64,000 nt of DNA, from NCBI GenBank assembly GCA_045806965.1, contig JBJMIG010000091.1, forward strand, positions 73,328 through 137,327, read 5' to 3'. The translations under genes and the position numbers were made by a program. Below the pieces are notes generated by a model. The model was not told the origin of the DNA, made no database searches, and saw only the letters and a list, made by a program, of their open reading frames with translations. Below, in pieces: positions 35,757 to 48,193 of the stretch. How positions within the stretch are numbered: position 1 is the stretch's first letter; each line of letters starts with the position of its first letter. This DNA is from DASYTH01 sp045806965. Lineage in GTDB: Bacteria > Actinomycetota > Actinomycetes > Mycobacteriales > Pseudonocardiaceae.

Positions 35757-35976
35757 CCGGCGGTCGCCGCCGGCCTTGTTCACCCCACGGTCCGACCGGT
35801 TCTCGCGGCCGGCTCGCGGCCGGCTCACGGCGCGATCGTCTCCGTCGGGTGCGGTCCTCGCCGGTGATTCGGCTCCCGCCGGCGGCTTTCCGCGTTTGCC
35901 CTCACAACCAGGGGGTAGCCGCGAGTGCCAGGAACGACGAGTAACCACCTTGAGACCGGTGATCGGAGACGTTGCG

Positions 35977-36399
35977 ATGACGACCGCGCGGGACATCATG
36001 ACCCCGGACCCGACCTGTGTGCGGACCAGCGAGACGGTGTTGGACGCGGCCAGGCGGATGGCGGCGGAGGCGGTCGGCTCGCTCCCGATCTGTGGTGAGG
36101 ACAACCAACTCAAGGGGATGCTGACCGACCGCGACATCGTGGTGAAGGTGCTTGCCGCGGGCAAGGACCCGAGGGCCATGCACGTCGGCGAGGTACCGCA
36201 GGACGAGAAGCTGGTCACCGTCGTGGCGGATGACGATGTGCGACAGGTCATGCGCACCATGAAGCAACACCAGATCCGGCGCGTGCCGGTACTCGACGGG
36301 CAGCATAATCTGGTGGGCATCGTGGCCCAGGCCGACGTCGCGCGCTCCCTGCCAGACGCCGAGGTCGCAGACCTGGTCGAGGCGGTCTCGGAGGATTAG
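35977..36399 (+). CDS. Two-CBS-domain protein
   Basis: 140 residues from ATG 35977 (GGAG eight bases upstream). Two CBS motifs are seen (residues 5-60, ending LTDRDIVVKV; 75-130, ending IVAQADVARS). Stand-alone CBS pairs bind adenine nucleotides and act as energy or stress sensors. It is 41 bp from the RsbA-like gene in the same direction, which suggests membership of that stress module. The 220-bp gap before it holds only a short direct repeat (TCGCGGCCGGC twice). Confidence 0.88.
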   Translation: MTTARDIMTPDPTCVRTSETVLDAARRMAAEAVGSLPICGEDNQLKGMLTDRDIVVKVLAAGKDPRAMHVGEVPQDEKLVTVVADDDVRQVMRTMKQHQIRRVPVLDGQHNLVGIVAQADVARSLPDAEVADLVEAVSED

Positions 36400-36439
36400 T
36401 CCGGGTCGGCGGGGTATCTTGACGCGGGGTGATGAAGCG

Positions 36440-37371
36440 ATGGGAGTTGGCACCGAGGCGCCGAACGCCGATGCCAGATTCGTCCACCCAGCGCTGTTCT
36501 ACAAGGGACTGGACGACTACCTGGAGGGAGTCGGCGGCTTCCTGCAAGCCGGGCTGCGCGCCGGGGAGCCGGTGTTCGCCTCCGTCCCGCCGGTACGGCT
36601 TACGCCGCTGCGCGAACACCTCGGCGGCGACGCCAACCGGATGCACCTGTTCGACATGTCCGAGGTGGGACGCAACCCGGGCCGGATCATGACCGCACTC
36701 ACCGACTTCGCCGGCCGGCGGGGCTCGGGCCGGGCCCGGATGGTCGGCGAGCCGATCTGGGCCTCCCGCACCCCAACCGAGATCCGGGAGGCCACCCGGC
36801 ACGAGGCGCTGATCAACCTGGCGTTCGCCGAAGTACCGGTCACCATCCTGTGCCCGTACGACGTCAACGAGCTGCCCGCCGCGGTGCTGGCCGACGCCGA
36901 GCGCACCCACCCGGTGCTCTGGGCCGGTCAGCAGCGGGCCGCCAGCAGCGCCTACACCGACCCGCACCAGCTCAACGCCGAGTTCGACACGCTCCTCGAG
37001 CCGGAGCCGGCCGGCGCGGAGCGACATGTGCTGACCCGGTCCGAGCTTGGTTACCTACGCCACCGGGTGGCGGATTTCGGCCGCGCGGCCGGGCTGGACG
37101 CCGAGCGCGTGACCGACTTCCGGCAGGCGTTCGCCGAGGCCGCGGCGAACGCGATCCGGTACGGCGGAGGCAGTGGCATGGTTTCGCTGTGGCGCCGGCC
37201 GAACGACGTGGTCGCCCAGGTCCGCGACCACGGCCGGCTGGCCGACCCACTGGCCGGGCGGCGCCGTCCCGCACTCGACGCCACCGGCGGGCGCGGGCTG
37301 TGGATGATCCACCAGATGTGCGACCTGGTGGAGTTCGGGCCCGGCGTGATCCGCCTGCACCTGGCGCTGCG

Positions 37372-37375
<4 letters not shown>
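36440..37375 (+). CDS. RsbA-type anti-sigma regulator (MEDS + HATPase domains)
   Basis: 311 residues from ATG 36440. The N-terminal MEDS domain (about 14-160) starts HPALFYKGLDDYLEGVGGFLQAGLRAGEPV; the C-terminal RsbW-like ATPase (190-310) contains the N-box EAAANAIRYGG and a G-G-R-G-L-W-M-I box. RsbA proteins sense a signal and act as anti-sigma or anti-anti-sigma kinases for SigB-type sigma factors. The usual STAS partner and sigma gene are absent nearby. Its stop overlaps the convergent histidine-kinase stop in CTAG. Confidence 0.85.
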
Positions 37376-41118
<3,743 letters not shown>

Positions 41119-41244
41119 AACACCCTCCCGGAGGACCATGCTCGGGTTTACAGCCTCCCACGCTTGGTGGCCAACGGCACGAACTCCGATACGCTAACGT
41201 CCGACCGGACCGGATGACGGTCAGGAGGTTATAGGTGGGCTGGC

Positions 41245-42537
41245 GTGCATAAGGCCCGGCCGTCGGCGCCTGCCGAGCTCGTCCGGATGGCCGCGTCCAG
41301 TGCGGATGGGGCGCTGGCCTTCCTTGCCGACGCGGGCGGGCGGCTGGTCGGCACCGTCGAGGTGGATGCCGCGGCGACGCTGGTCGTCGAGCTCGCCGTG
41401 CCCACCCTCGCGGACTGCGCCATGGTGTTGCTCCCGGACGTGCGCGGGCGCCTGGACTGGTGGCGCTGGTCGCCGGGCGGCCGGTGCACCCGCGGGCGGG
41501 TCCGCCGTCCGGCCACCGACGCCGCGCCGGCGTTGAGTGCCGGGCTGGAAGGCTTGAAGCAGGTCAGTGAGATGCTGCCAGCCGAGGCGGCCGGCCTGCC
41601 GAGAGCACTGGCGGAGCCGTTGACCCGCTACGACCAGGTGTCCGTGGTCGCGCTGCCGGTGACCGACGCCGGGACCTCGCCCGGCGTGCTGCTGCTGGCC
41701 CGGGCCGCGCCGGTCGCCGTGGCCGAGGCGCTGATCGCGGGGTTCGCCGACCGGGCCAGCCGGGTGATCGCCGCGGCGCAGCGCTACGAGCGGCTGCACA
41801 ACGCCGCCATGGAGCTGCAGAGCACGCTGCGTCCGGCCGCGCTGCCGGCGCTGCCCGGCATCCGGCTGGCGGCCATCTACCGGCCCTCCGCGGGGCCGGT
41901 GGACGTCGGCGGTGACTTTTACGATCTGTACCCCGAGGAGGACGGTGGGGTGCTGTTCGCGCTCGGCGACGTGTGCGGCAACGGCGCCGAAGCCGCCGCG
42001 CTCGGCGGCCGGGTACGGCAGACCCTTGGCGCGCTGCGGCTGGTCGAGGATGACCCCGCGCGGCTTCTTCGGCTCGTCAACCGGGCCTCGCTCGGCATGG
42101 GCAACACCTCCAAGTTCGCCACCGTGGTGGTCGGTTCGATCAGCCGGGGGACCGGCGGTGAGCTGTCGCTGCGGCTGAGCTCCGGCGGCCACCCGTCGCC
42201 GCTGGTGCTGCGCCGCGACGGTGTGGTGGAGACCATCTCGGTGCCGGGCATGCTGGTCGGCATCGTGCCCGAGGCGCAGTTCGGGGAGAACTCCGTGGAG
42301 CTCGGTCCGCAGGACATCTGCGTGCTGTACACCGACGGCATCACCGAGGCGCGCGGCGGCGTCGGCGGTGAGGAGTTGTTCGGCTCCGACCGCCTGCGCG
42401 CCGTGCTGGCCGAGTGCGCCGACCTGCCGGTCGAGCAGGTCGCCGCCCGGGTGGACCAGGCGGTGCAGCGCTGGTCCGGCGGGGACAGCCGCGACGACAT
42501 CGCGTTGCTGGCCATCCAGAGCATGCCCGGGACGTGA
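41245..42537 (+). CDS. SpoIIE/RsbU-type PP2C phosphatase with GAF-like N-terminus
   Basis: 430 residues from GTG 41245; AGGAGG is 16 bases upstream, so the start is uncertain. The N-terminal 190 residues look like a divergent GAF domain. The phosphatase domain (about 200-428) has the metal-binding motifs VGGDFYD, FALGDVCGNG and LYTDGITEARG, and ends DDIALLAI. It would dephosphorylate an anti-anti-sigma factor. Position opposite the HAMP kinase and near RsbA completes a partner-switching module. Confidence 0.88.
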   Translation: MHKARPSAPAELVRMAASSADGALAFLADAGGRLVGTVEVDAAATLVVELAVPTLADCAMVLLPDVRGRLDWWRWSPGGRCTRGRVRRPATDAAPALSAGLEGLKQVSEMLPAEAAGLPRALAEPLTRYDQVSVVALPVTDAGTSPGVLLLARAAPVAVAEALIAGFADRASRVIAAAQRYERLHNAAMELQSTLRPAALPALPGIRLAAIYRPSAGPVDVGGDFYDLYPEEDGGVLFALGDVCGNGAEAAALGGRVRQTLGALRLVEDDPARLLRLVNRASLGMGNTSKFATVVVGSISRGTGGELSLRLSSGGHPSPLVLRRDGVVETISVPGMLVGIVPEAQFGENSVELGPQDICVLYTDGITEARGGVGGEELFGSDRLRAVLAECADLPVEQVAARVDQAVQRWSGGDSRDDIALLAIQSMPGT

Positions 42538-42570
42538 GCACCGTCGTCCGTGCGTGACGATTCGCTGTGC

Positions 42571-44079
42571 TCAGCGGGGTTCGCCGAACCAGGTGTGCAG
42601 TGCTGATTCGAGTTCGTGCGGCGGTTGGCCGGCCCAGGCGACGTAGCCGTCGGGGCGAATCAAGATCGCGTCGGCGGGTGGCCGTGGGGTGCTGGCGGTG
42701 ACGATGTCGATTCGGTCGTGCCAGCCTGTGGTGATGCTGCTGGCTGCTGTTCCGGCTAGTTGCAGCAGTACCGGGCGTGCTGGGTGCATGAGGCTGGCGA
42801 TGCTGCTTCCGTTGTCCAGTGCCAGGTTTGGCATCCAGGTGCCGGTGAGGGGGTGGTCGCCGGTCGAGTAGCGGGTGTCGGCGCCGGCCATCAGGTTCGC
42901 GACTCGTCTTGTGGTGCTGGTGTCCTGGAATAGCTCGCCGAGAAGTTCGCGCAGTGCGGTGATCTTCGGGCCCGGCCCGATCAGCGCGGCTTGCGCTCGG
43001 GTTGACATGATCACCCGCCGGCCCACAGGGTGCCGCTCCGTTTGGTAGGTGTCCAGCAGCCCGGCCGGTGCCCAACCGTTGCACGCCGCGGCCAGCTTCC
43101 AGGCCAGGTTGATCGCGTCCTGCATGCCGAGGTTCAGCCCAGGGCCGCCGATCCCGGAGTGCACGTGGGCGGCGTCGCCGACCAGGAACACCCGACCGCT
43201 GCGGTACCGGTCTGCCTGTCGGGACTGAGCCGTCGTGGTTCGGGTGAGCCGCAGCGGGTGCCCGTCCGGCGGTGCGGTCATCGGCAGATCTCCGCCGAGC
43301 ACCCGGCCGGCCGCCGCGCTCAACTCCTCGAGTGGGATGGATTCGCTGTCCGGCAATGGTTCCTGGCCCCACTCGTGCACGGACACCCGGTACACCCCCG
43401 GCTGGAACATGCCGTAGGCGAACAGGCCGCGGTCGGTGCGGGTGAACGTCGCCGGGCGGAGCCGACCGAACCCGGCCACTTCCAGTTCACCGGTGCCCGC
43501 GATCGTGACCGACGGTTGGATGCCCACTTGGCCGGAGCGGCCGATGAATCCCTCCTCGGAGGTGCCCGGAAAGTCGATGCCGGCCAGCTTGCGCACCGTG
43601 CTGCGTCCACCGTCGGCACCGACGAGGTAGTGGGCGCTGAGTTGGTAGCCGCTCTCCGGGCCGTGCACCTCGACGGTCACCGCGTCGTGCCTTTGGCTCA
43701 ACCCGGTCACTTCGTGGCCGCGGCGGATGTCGACCCCGAGTTCGGCCGCACGCCGTTCGAGCAGCTCCTCGATGCGGCTCTGTGGGATCGGCAGGACGTG
43801 CATCGGGTTGTCGTCCACCCCGGATAGATCGTAGTGGAGGGCGCCGAACTGGAATCCCGGCACCGGGCGGGGTTCGCCCTCGTTCTGGCTGAATAGGCGG
43901 TAGAGCCCCCGGTAGTGCAACGCTATGACCACGCGCCCGACCAGGCCGTTCGCCTTGGGCATGGTGCTGCGTTCGGGCAGGCGTTCCAGCACCACCGGCC
44001 GGACGCCGGCCAGGGCGAGCTCGCAGGCGGTCAGTAGGCCGTTCGGGCCGCCTCCGACGACGACGATGTCGGTGTCCAT
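42571..44079 (-). CDS. FAD-dependent aromatic monooxygenase
   Basis: 502 residues of the PHBH/polyketide-hydroxylase family. Three FAD motifs are present: GGGPNGLLTACELALAG at the N-terminus, the D-G motif LVGADGGRSTVRKL near residue 155, and GDAAHVHSGIGGPGLNLGMQDA near 300. The C-terminal thioredoxin-like region (380-502) is typical of the antibiotic-tailoring and rifampicin-monooxygenase branch. It would use NAD(P)H and O2 to hydroxylate an aromatic. It lies 69 bp after a TetR gene on the same strand, suggesting substrate-induced expression and a possible resistance role. Confidence 0.88.
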   Translation of the reverse strand: MDTDIVVVGGGPNGLLTACELALAGVRPVVLERLPERSTMPKANGLVGRVVIALHYRGLYRLFSQNEGEPRPVPGFQFGALHYDLSGVDDNPMHVLPIPQSRIEELLERRAAELGVDIRRGHEVTGLSQRHDAVTVEVHGPESGYQLSAHYLVGADGGRSTVRKLAGIDFPGTSEEGFIGRSGQVGIQPSVTIAGTGELEVAGFGRLRPATFTRTDRGLFAYGMFQPGVYRVSVHEWGQEPLPDSESIPLEELSAAAGRVLGGDLPMTAPPDGHPLRLTRTTTAQSRQADRYRSGRVFLVGDAAHVHSGIGGPGLNLGMQDAINLAWKLAAACNGWAPAGLLDTYQTERHPVGRRVIMSTRAQAALIGPGPKITALRELLGELFQDTSTTRRVANLMAGADTRYSTGDHPLTGTWMPNLALDNGSSIASLMHPARPVLLQLAGTAASSITTGWHDRIDIVTASTPRPPADAILIRPDGYVAWAGQPPHELESALHTWFGEPR

Positions 44080-44148
44080 GATGTCCCCTTTTCTTGCGCA
44101 CGGGAAACAGCGGCCCCGCGACGCGCGGCCGTACCGTGTGTGCTTGTC

Positions 44149-44766
44149 CTATGTGGAGGTTGGTTCGGGCAGTCCGGACGCGACCTGTTGCAACGCGTCA
44201 CGCAGCAGTGGGAGCAGCGGCATCGGTGGGTCGGCGTTGAGCCACAACCGGTTCGCGGTAGTGGTCACCGCATTCACCACCGCGGCGACCAGTTGCGGGT
44301 AGAGGTCCTGGGTGGGGTGCGTGCCGGTCCGTTCCGCGATGGCCTCGGCCAGTTCAGCCTCCGCGATCGCGCCGGCTTTCAGATACTCACCGATCAGCGC
44401 CGGCTCGTTGATCACCAGTCGAGCGCCGGCCGTCCACTCGGGATTCGGCGCGTCGACGTGTTGGTTGTCGTTCAATGGTTCCAGTGCGGCGTGGATGATC
44501 GCCGGCCAGAGCGGTTCGCCCGGCGGACGCGCGCGCAGCGCCGCACCGAACTGCCGCACCCGATCGAGGTGACGCCAGACAATTGCCTCGGCTTTACTGG
44601 AAAAGTAATTGTTGAAAGTGCGGGGAGAGACACCCGCGCCGGCCGCGATATCCTCGACGAGGACGTTGTCGAAGCCGTGCTGGACCGCGAGCCGCAGGGC
44701 GGCCCAGCTCAGGGCCTCGCGAGTAGCCTGCTTCTTGCGCTCACGCAGGCCGGGTGTGCCGTCCAC
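44149..44766 (-). CDS. TetR-family regulator of monooxygenase
   Basis: 205 residues from GTG 44766; an upstream in-frame start lies inside the operator and is rejected. The helix-turn-helix (ATREALSWAALRLAVQHGFDNVLVEDIAAGAGVSPRTFNNYFSSKAEAI) is intact. It is followed directly by the FAD monooxygenase gene, so it likely autoregulates a two-gene operon through the palindrome at 44783-44807. Confidence 0.88.
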   Translation of the reverse strand: MDGTPGLRERKKQATREALSWAALRLAVQHGFDNVLVEDIAAGAGVSPRTFNNYFSSKAEAIVWRHLDRVRQFGAALRARPPGEPLWPAIIHAALEPLNDNQHVDAPNPEWTAGARLVINEPALIGEYLKAGAIAEAELAEAIAERTGTHPTQDLYPQLVAAVVNAVTTTANRLWLNADPPMPLLPLLRDALQQVASGLPEPTST

Positions 44767-44782
44767 GGCACAACTGTACCGC

Positions 44783-44807
44783 CAAACTTGCGTATCCCGC
44801 AAGTTTG
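44783..44807. promoter_or_regulatory. 25-bp TetR operator candidate
   Basis: CAAACTTGCG and CGCAAGTTTG are perfect 10-bp arms around TATCC, 16 bp upstream of the TetR start. This is the strongest simple operator palindrome in the window. Confidence 0.65.
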
Positions 44808-44821
44808 CTGATCACGCAGCT

Positions 44822-45004
44822 TTAACGCCGCTTCCGCGCCAGCGCCAGCTCGTTGCCCGCCGGGGTCACGCTCTGCCCGACCGCGCTAGGATCGGTCCCG
44901 GCCCGCTTGAGCAAGAGGTAGCGCCGGATCTCGGCCCGCTCGGCGACAACGATGGCCACACTCGTGACCAGCCCAGCCAGCCCAACTATCCGTCCAACAC
45001 CCAT
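44822..45004 (-). CDS. Small membrane-anchored protein
   Basis: 60 residues from ATG 45004. One hydrophobic segment (MGVGRIVGLAGLVTSVAIVVA) is followed by a basic cytoplasmic tail (ERAEIRRYLLLKR). Short proteins of this type are common next to tRNA genes in actinomycetes, with no known role. The start lacks a clear ribosome-binding site. Confidence 0.5.
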   Translation of the reverse strand: MGVGRIVGLAGLVTSVAIVVAERAEIRRYLLLKRAGTDPSAVGQSVTPAGNELALARKRR

Positions 45005-45159
45005 GGCGCCAAAGTACCCTGTCCTGGGCAGCCCCAACCCGCACCCGAATCTCCGCGGGCACGCTCCACCCCACTCCAACGCGCGCCCATCGCCCCACCT
45101 CGCCGAGCCCTGCCAGCCCTCAGCCGAGCCCCTGCGCTAAGCTGCCAAAGTCAACCCGA

Positions 45160-45231
45160 GCCCCCGTAGCTCAGGGGATAGAGCACCGCCCTCCGGAGGC
45201 GGGAGCGCAGGTTCGAATCCTGCCGGGGGCA
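45160..45231 (+). tRNA. tRNA-Arg (anticodon CCG)
   Basis: The 7-bp acceptor GCCCCCG/CGGGGGC, D arm with GCTC..GAGC, anticodon stem CCGCC/GGCGG with loop CTCCGGA (anticodon CCG, reading CGG), and T arm GCAGG-TTCGAAT-CCTGC are all present. The discriminator is A and CCA is not encoded. The 3' half from 45187 is part of attL, so integration regenerates a complete tRNA. Confidence 0.95.
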
Positions 45232-45232
45232 C
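45187..45232 (+). repeat. attL: attL of the integrative element
   Basis: These 46 bases, from the anticodon stem through the tRNA 3' end, recur identically at 61821-61866. Flanking bases differ on both sides, which sets the boundaries. Confidence 0.93.
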
Positions 45233-45251
45233 CCCATCTGGCCAGTAGAGA

Positions 45252-45288
45252 AAGCCCCTTGACCAGCGATGATCCGGTCAAGGGGCTT
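45252..45288. terminator. Terminator between tRNA-Arg and int
   Basis: AAGCCCCTTGACC and GGTCAAGGGGCTT are perfect 13-bp arms around an 11-base loop. It is element DNA and replaces the displaced native tRNA terminator (61891-61923). Confidence 0.8.
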
Positions 45289-45339
45289 CCTTCTGTGTCC
45301 GGCTGACTCTGGCCGCGACCGGCCGTCTACGGCGGGCCG

Positions 45340-45360
45340 GGCCAAATACGGGCCAAAGTT
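45340..45360 (+). repeat. Terminal arm-type repeat, left copy
   Basis: A 21-bp sequence starting GGCCAAATACGGGCCAAA lies directly after the int stop and is identical to 61733-61753. Inside it GGCCAAA occurs twice, 11 bp apart (one helical turn), which fits Int or Xis arm binding. Confidence 0.7.
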
Positions 45361-46737
45361 TCAGCCGGGCGGTAGGTGCCCGAGAGCTGCCTCGATGCGC
45401 CGTTGCACGGCGGTGGTCTCGCCGTCGAGGCACTTCGCGTAGATCTTGAGCAGCACCTCCACCGAGTGCCCAGCCCAGGCCGCGACCGTGGTCGCCGGAA
45501 CGCCACCGCCCAGCCACGTCGACACGGCAGCGTGGCGTAGGTCGTACGGAGTGCGGGCCAGCGGCCCGGCGGCCACCTCTGGCGCGAATGTGGCCGCACG
45601 GGCGCGTTTCCACGCGCGGGTGATGGTGAGTTTCGGCAGTTCCCCGGCGTTGCGTTCGCCGGTGAACAGCCGTCCGCCCGGCGCGGTCCCGAAAGTCCGA
45701 ATGTGGTTGTGCAGGTGGGCGGTCAGTTCCGGTGGGCAGGGCACAGTGCGGCTTTCCCCGCGTGCCCGCTGTTTGAGCTGTCGTCGGTCGCGGTTGTTGC
45801 CGCTGTCGGTCCATTCCCGACCGGCGTAGGGCTCGGCGGTGTCAATGGTCAGTTCTCCCCAGCCCTTCTCCGGTAGAGACAGGTTGTGTTTGGCCAGCGC
45901 GACGGCTTCTTCCGGTCGCATAGCGGCGAAGTAGAGGCAGGCGAAGAACGCTACTAGGCGTGGTCCGCTGCGCTGCTGCACGCTGACAGCCGCCAACAGG
46001 CTGCGCACCTGCACCGGGTTGGCCACCGACCGCCGGTCCACGGTGTGCACCGTGCGCGGCGCGGTCCACTTGAGCGCGGGAATGGGGTTGGTCGTCAACA
46101 GCTTCAGCTCGACCGCATATTCCATGGCCGTGCCCAGAATCTTGCGGCGCCGGTTCACCACACTGGGCGCGTAGGGCGTGCCGTCCAACCGTGTTGCGAG
46201 CGCGTCGAGCATCGGACGCAACACGAACGGTTTCGCTAGGTACGACACCGCCACCGTGTGCCGCTCCACCCACCGCAATGCGTCCGCTATCCGCACGGGT
46301 TGGTTCGGGTCTTGTCGCCGGGCGGTGTTGAAACCCCAGCGGGTCAATGCGGCCCGCACGACTTGGCCATCGGGCGCGCCTTTCGCCGTGGCGAACAGCG
46401 CTACTGTGGCGGCCGTCAACGCTTCCGCGTTCGTCCGGCGGGTGGTCGCGGCGGCACGCGGCCACTTCATGTCCGCGAAGGCGCACGCGAACTCATACCA
46501 GGACATGTCCCGTTGCTCGCGGCCCATCGATACCGGCCGCCCGGTGCCGATGTCGAACGCCTCGCCCCGGCCGGTCGCGGTGACCAGCTCGGCCCGGAAG
46601 CTCTCCGCGAGCGCCCGCACTCGGAACCCTTCCCGCCAACGTCTCCCCCCGACCGACCAGCGCACGTAGTGCGTGGTGGTCCGCGTGCCCTTGTAGACCT
46701 CGGACTTGTGGATGCGAACGTCATACGTCGTGCCCAT
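45361..46737 (-). CDS. int: Tyrosine recombinase integrase
   Basis: 458 residues. The N-terminal arm-binding and core-binding regions (1-230) precede a catalytic domain with Arg in AAMRPEEAVAL, the box P-Y-D-L-R-H-A-A-V-S, and the nucleophile Tyr in G-H-S-x-E-V-L-L-K-I-Y-A-K-C. It acts on the tRNA-Arg att sites 130 bp away. Its start overlaps the xis stop by one base, and it is the last gene of the long leftward operon. Confidence 0.95.
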   Translation of the reverse strand: MGTTYDVRIHKSEVYKGTRTTTHYVRWSVGGRRWREGFRVRALAESFRAELVTATGRGEAFDIGTGRPVSMGREQRDMSWYEFACAFADMKWPRAAATTRRTNAEALTAATVALFATAKGAPDGQVVRAALTRWGFNTARRQDPNQPVRIADALRWVERHTVAVSYLAKPFVLRPMLDALATRLDGTPYAPSVVNRRRKILGTAMEYAVELKLLTTNPIPALKWTAPRTVHTVDRRSVANPVQVRSLLAAVSVQQRSGPRLVAFFACLYFAAMRPEEAVALAKHNLSLPEKGWGELTIDTAEPYAGREWTDSGNNRDRRQLKQRARGESRTVPCPPELTAHLHNHIRTFGTAPGGRLFTGERNAGELPKLTITRAWKRARAATFAPEVAAGPLARTPYDLRHAAVSTWLGGGVPATTVAAWAGHSVEVLLKIYAKCLDGETTAVQRRIEAALGHLPPG

Positions 46738-46925
46738 CAGGCAGCCACCTCACACGACCGGAACCACTGCTCAATATCGGCGCGGTCGATGCGCAATTCC
46801 CGGTTCGGCAACCGGTGGCAGCGCGGCGCCCGCCCCTTGGCCTTCCAGTCGTAGAAAGTCGACCGCGCGATCTTCATTTCCGCGCAGAATTCATCCACGG
46901 TCAGGCGCTCCAGCTTGGCGGTCAT
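46737..46925 (-). CDS. xis: Excisionase, MerR-like HTH
   Basis: 62 residues from ATG 46925 with GGAGG six bases upstream. The whole protein is one winged helix (LTVDEFCAEMKIARSTFYDWKAKGRAPRCHRLPNRELRI), the standard AICE Xis. It overlaps the DUF3631 gene in ATGA and int by one base, so its synthesis is coupled to both. Confidence 0.9.
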   Translation of the reverse strand: MTAKLERLTVDEFCAEMKIARSTFYDWKAKGRAPRCHRLPNRELRIDRADIEQWFRSCEVAA

Positions 46926-48193
46926 GCGGCACCTCCGGGGACGGTTCTGAGGGGGGTAGCCGTACCAGCCGTACCAGCCTCGTTTTTGCTGGTCAGGGGC
47001 GGTACGGCTTGTTTGGTGGTACGGCTTGAGCCGTACCACGTATCCAGCCGTACCGGGGTTGACCTGGGATTATGAGGCTGGTACGGCTGGTACGGCTCAC
47101 CCCCCTCCGGGGTGTCGGTGGGGGTGCCTTGGGTGGGGCAGTAGCGGTCCCAGGCGTCGGTGAAGTCGGCCCGCCGATAGCCCTTGGCTTGGCCTATATC
47201 GGGAAACCGAATGGTGGTGGATCGGATGCCGTATTCGCGGAGCATCGCGCCGAGTTTCATCGCGGTGAGCCCGGCCGGGCCGCATTCCCGCCAGGGCGAT
47301 TCCAGATCAGCCCGCAAACGGTGCAACAGGTCGGTGGTGGGCAGGGCGGTGAAATCGGCGAACGCGGTGCGACAGTCGGCCAGCAGCCGTATCCGCTCGG
47401 ATTGTTCGGCTTGTTCGGCGGCTTGCGCGGTCATGGTCACCGCGGCCAGCCGGGCCCGGTCCGGCCACGGACCACCGGCGTAGTCGGCCACCGTCACCAG
47501 GGGTTCCCAGGTGTCGGCGGCGCGGTCCTCCACCGGCATCGGGGGCACGGCCGCTTCCAGGGTGGCGAGGTCGGCCCGCAGCCAGTTGGTGAGCTGGTCG
47601 GCCAGGCCGCGGAGCGGGGTGCGGTCCCGCCGGGAGCGGTAGGGGGCGGCTTTCTCCCCGGGGGCCCGGCGCCGCATGTGCACGACGATCGCGCGGTCTT
47701 CGATGGTGTCGGGCATGGCCCCGATCCCGGCCAACGCGGCCATCGCGAAGGTTGGGATGGTGACCACGGTGGAGCTGGATGCGTCGTAGCGCAGCGCCGG
47801 CCGGCCGCGTTGGTGTCCGGCATTGAGCAGGCCGCGGAGGTCTTCGTGGCCTTCGGCTTTCGGCCCGAAGATGGTGTCGGCCTCATCAATGAGCAGCACC
47901 GGCGGGTCCTCGGCGATCGAGCGGTACACCGCCGCCGGGCTGGCGTTGACGGTGATCAGCGGGGCATGACAGGTCGCCTCCACCACATCCAGCAGCCGCG
48001 ACTTCCCGCACCGGCGTTCCGGACCACGGATGACCAACCGGGGCGCGTGCGCCCAGGCGGGTTGGGCGTGGGTAACGGCGATCCACAACACCACTGCATC
48101 AATGGATTCCGGGGACGGCATGACCACGTAGCGGGTCAGGGCGGCGTGCACGGCGTCCAGCAGCGCTACGCCGACTGAGTCGGTGGTGGTCAT
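46922..48193 (-). CDS. DUF3631 ATPase of the AICE
   Basis: 423 residues. A P-loop-like motif (IRGPERRCGKSRLLD near residue 57) and Walker B (VLLIDEADTIFG near 100) mark an AAA-type ATPase; the DUF3631 region extends to about 345. Such genes sit beside primase-polymerases in AICEs and probably drive helicase or loader steps in replication. The C-terminal 60 residues are low in conservation and include EPYQPYQPH and GTAGTA, encoded by the symmetric 9-mer array at 46958-47097. Confidence 0.85.
   Translation of the reverse strand: MTTTDSVGVALLDAVHAALTRYVVMPSPESIDAVVLWIAVTHAQPAWAHAPRLVIRGPERRCGKSRLLDVVEATCHAPLITVNASPAAVYRSIAEDPPVLLIDEADTIFGPKAEGHEDLRGLLNAGHQRGRPALRYDASSSTVVTIPTFAMAALAGIGAMPDTIEDRAIVVHMRRRAPGEKAAPYRSRRDRTPLRGLADQLTNWLRADLATLEAAVPPMPVEDRAADTWEPLVTVADYAGGPWPDRARLAAVTMTAQAAEQAEQSERIRLLADCRTAFADFTALPTTDLLHRLRADLESPWRECGPAGLTAMKLGAMLREYGIRSTTIRFPDIGQAKGYRRADFTDAWDRYCPTQGTPTDTPEGGEPYQPYQPHNPRSTPVRLDTWYGSSRTTKQAVPPLTSKNEAGTAGTATPLRTVPGGAA
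46958..47097. repeat. Dyad-symmetric array of eight 9-mers (candidate origin or operator)
   Basis: AGCCGTACC occurs at 46958, 46967, 47029, 47046 and its complement GGTACGGCT at 47001, 47018, 47080, 47089. Every pair (outermost, next, middle, inner) is centred on the same point, between 47027 and 47028. The inner pair forms GGTACGGCT-TG-AGCCGTACC. The outer 24 bases match exactly as inverted repeats. It lies inside the 3' coding part of the DUF3631 gene. Confidence 0.85.

Noticed and set aside
35800..35825. TCGCGGCCGGC direct repeat considered as an operator
   Set aside because: Low-complexity GC sequence, no symmetry, and far from a promoter-like element.
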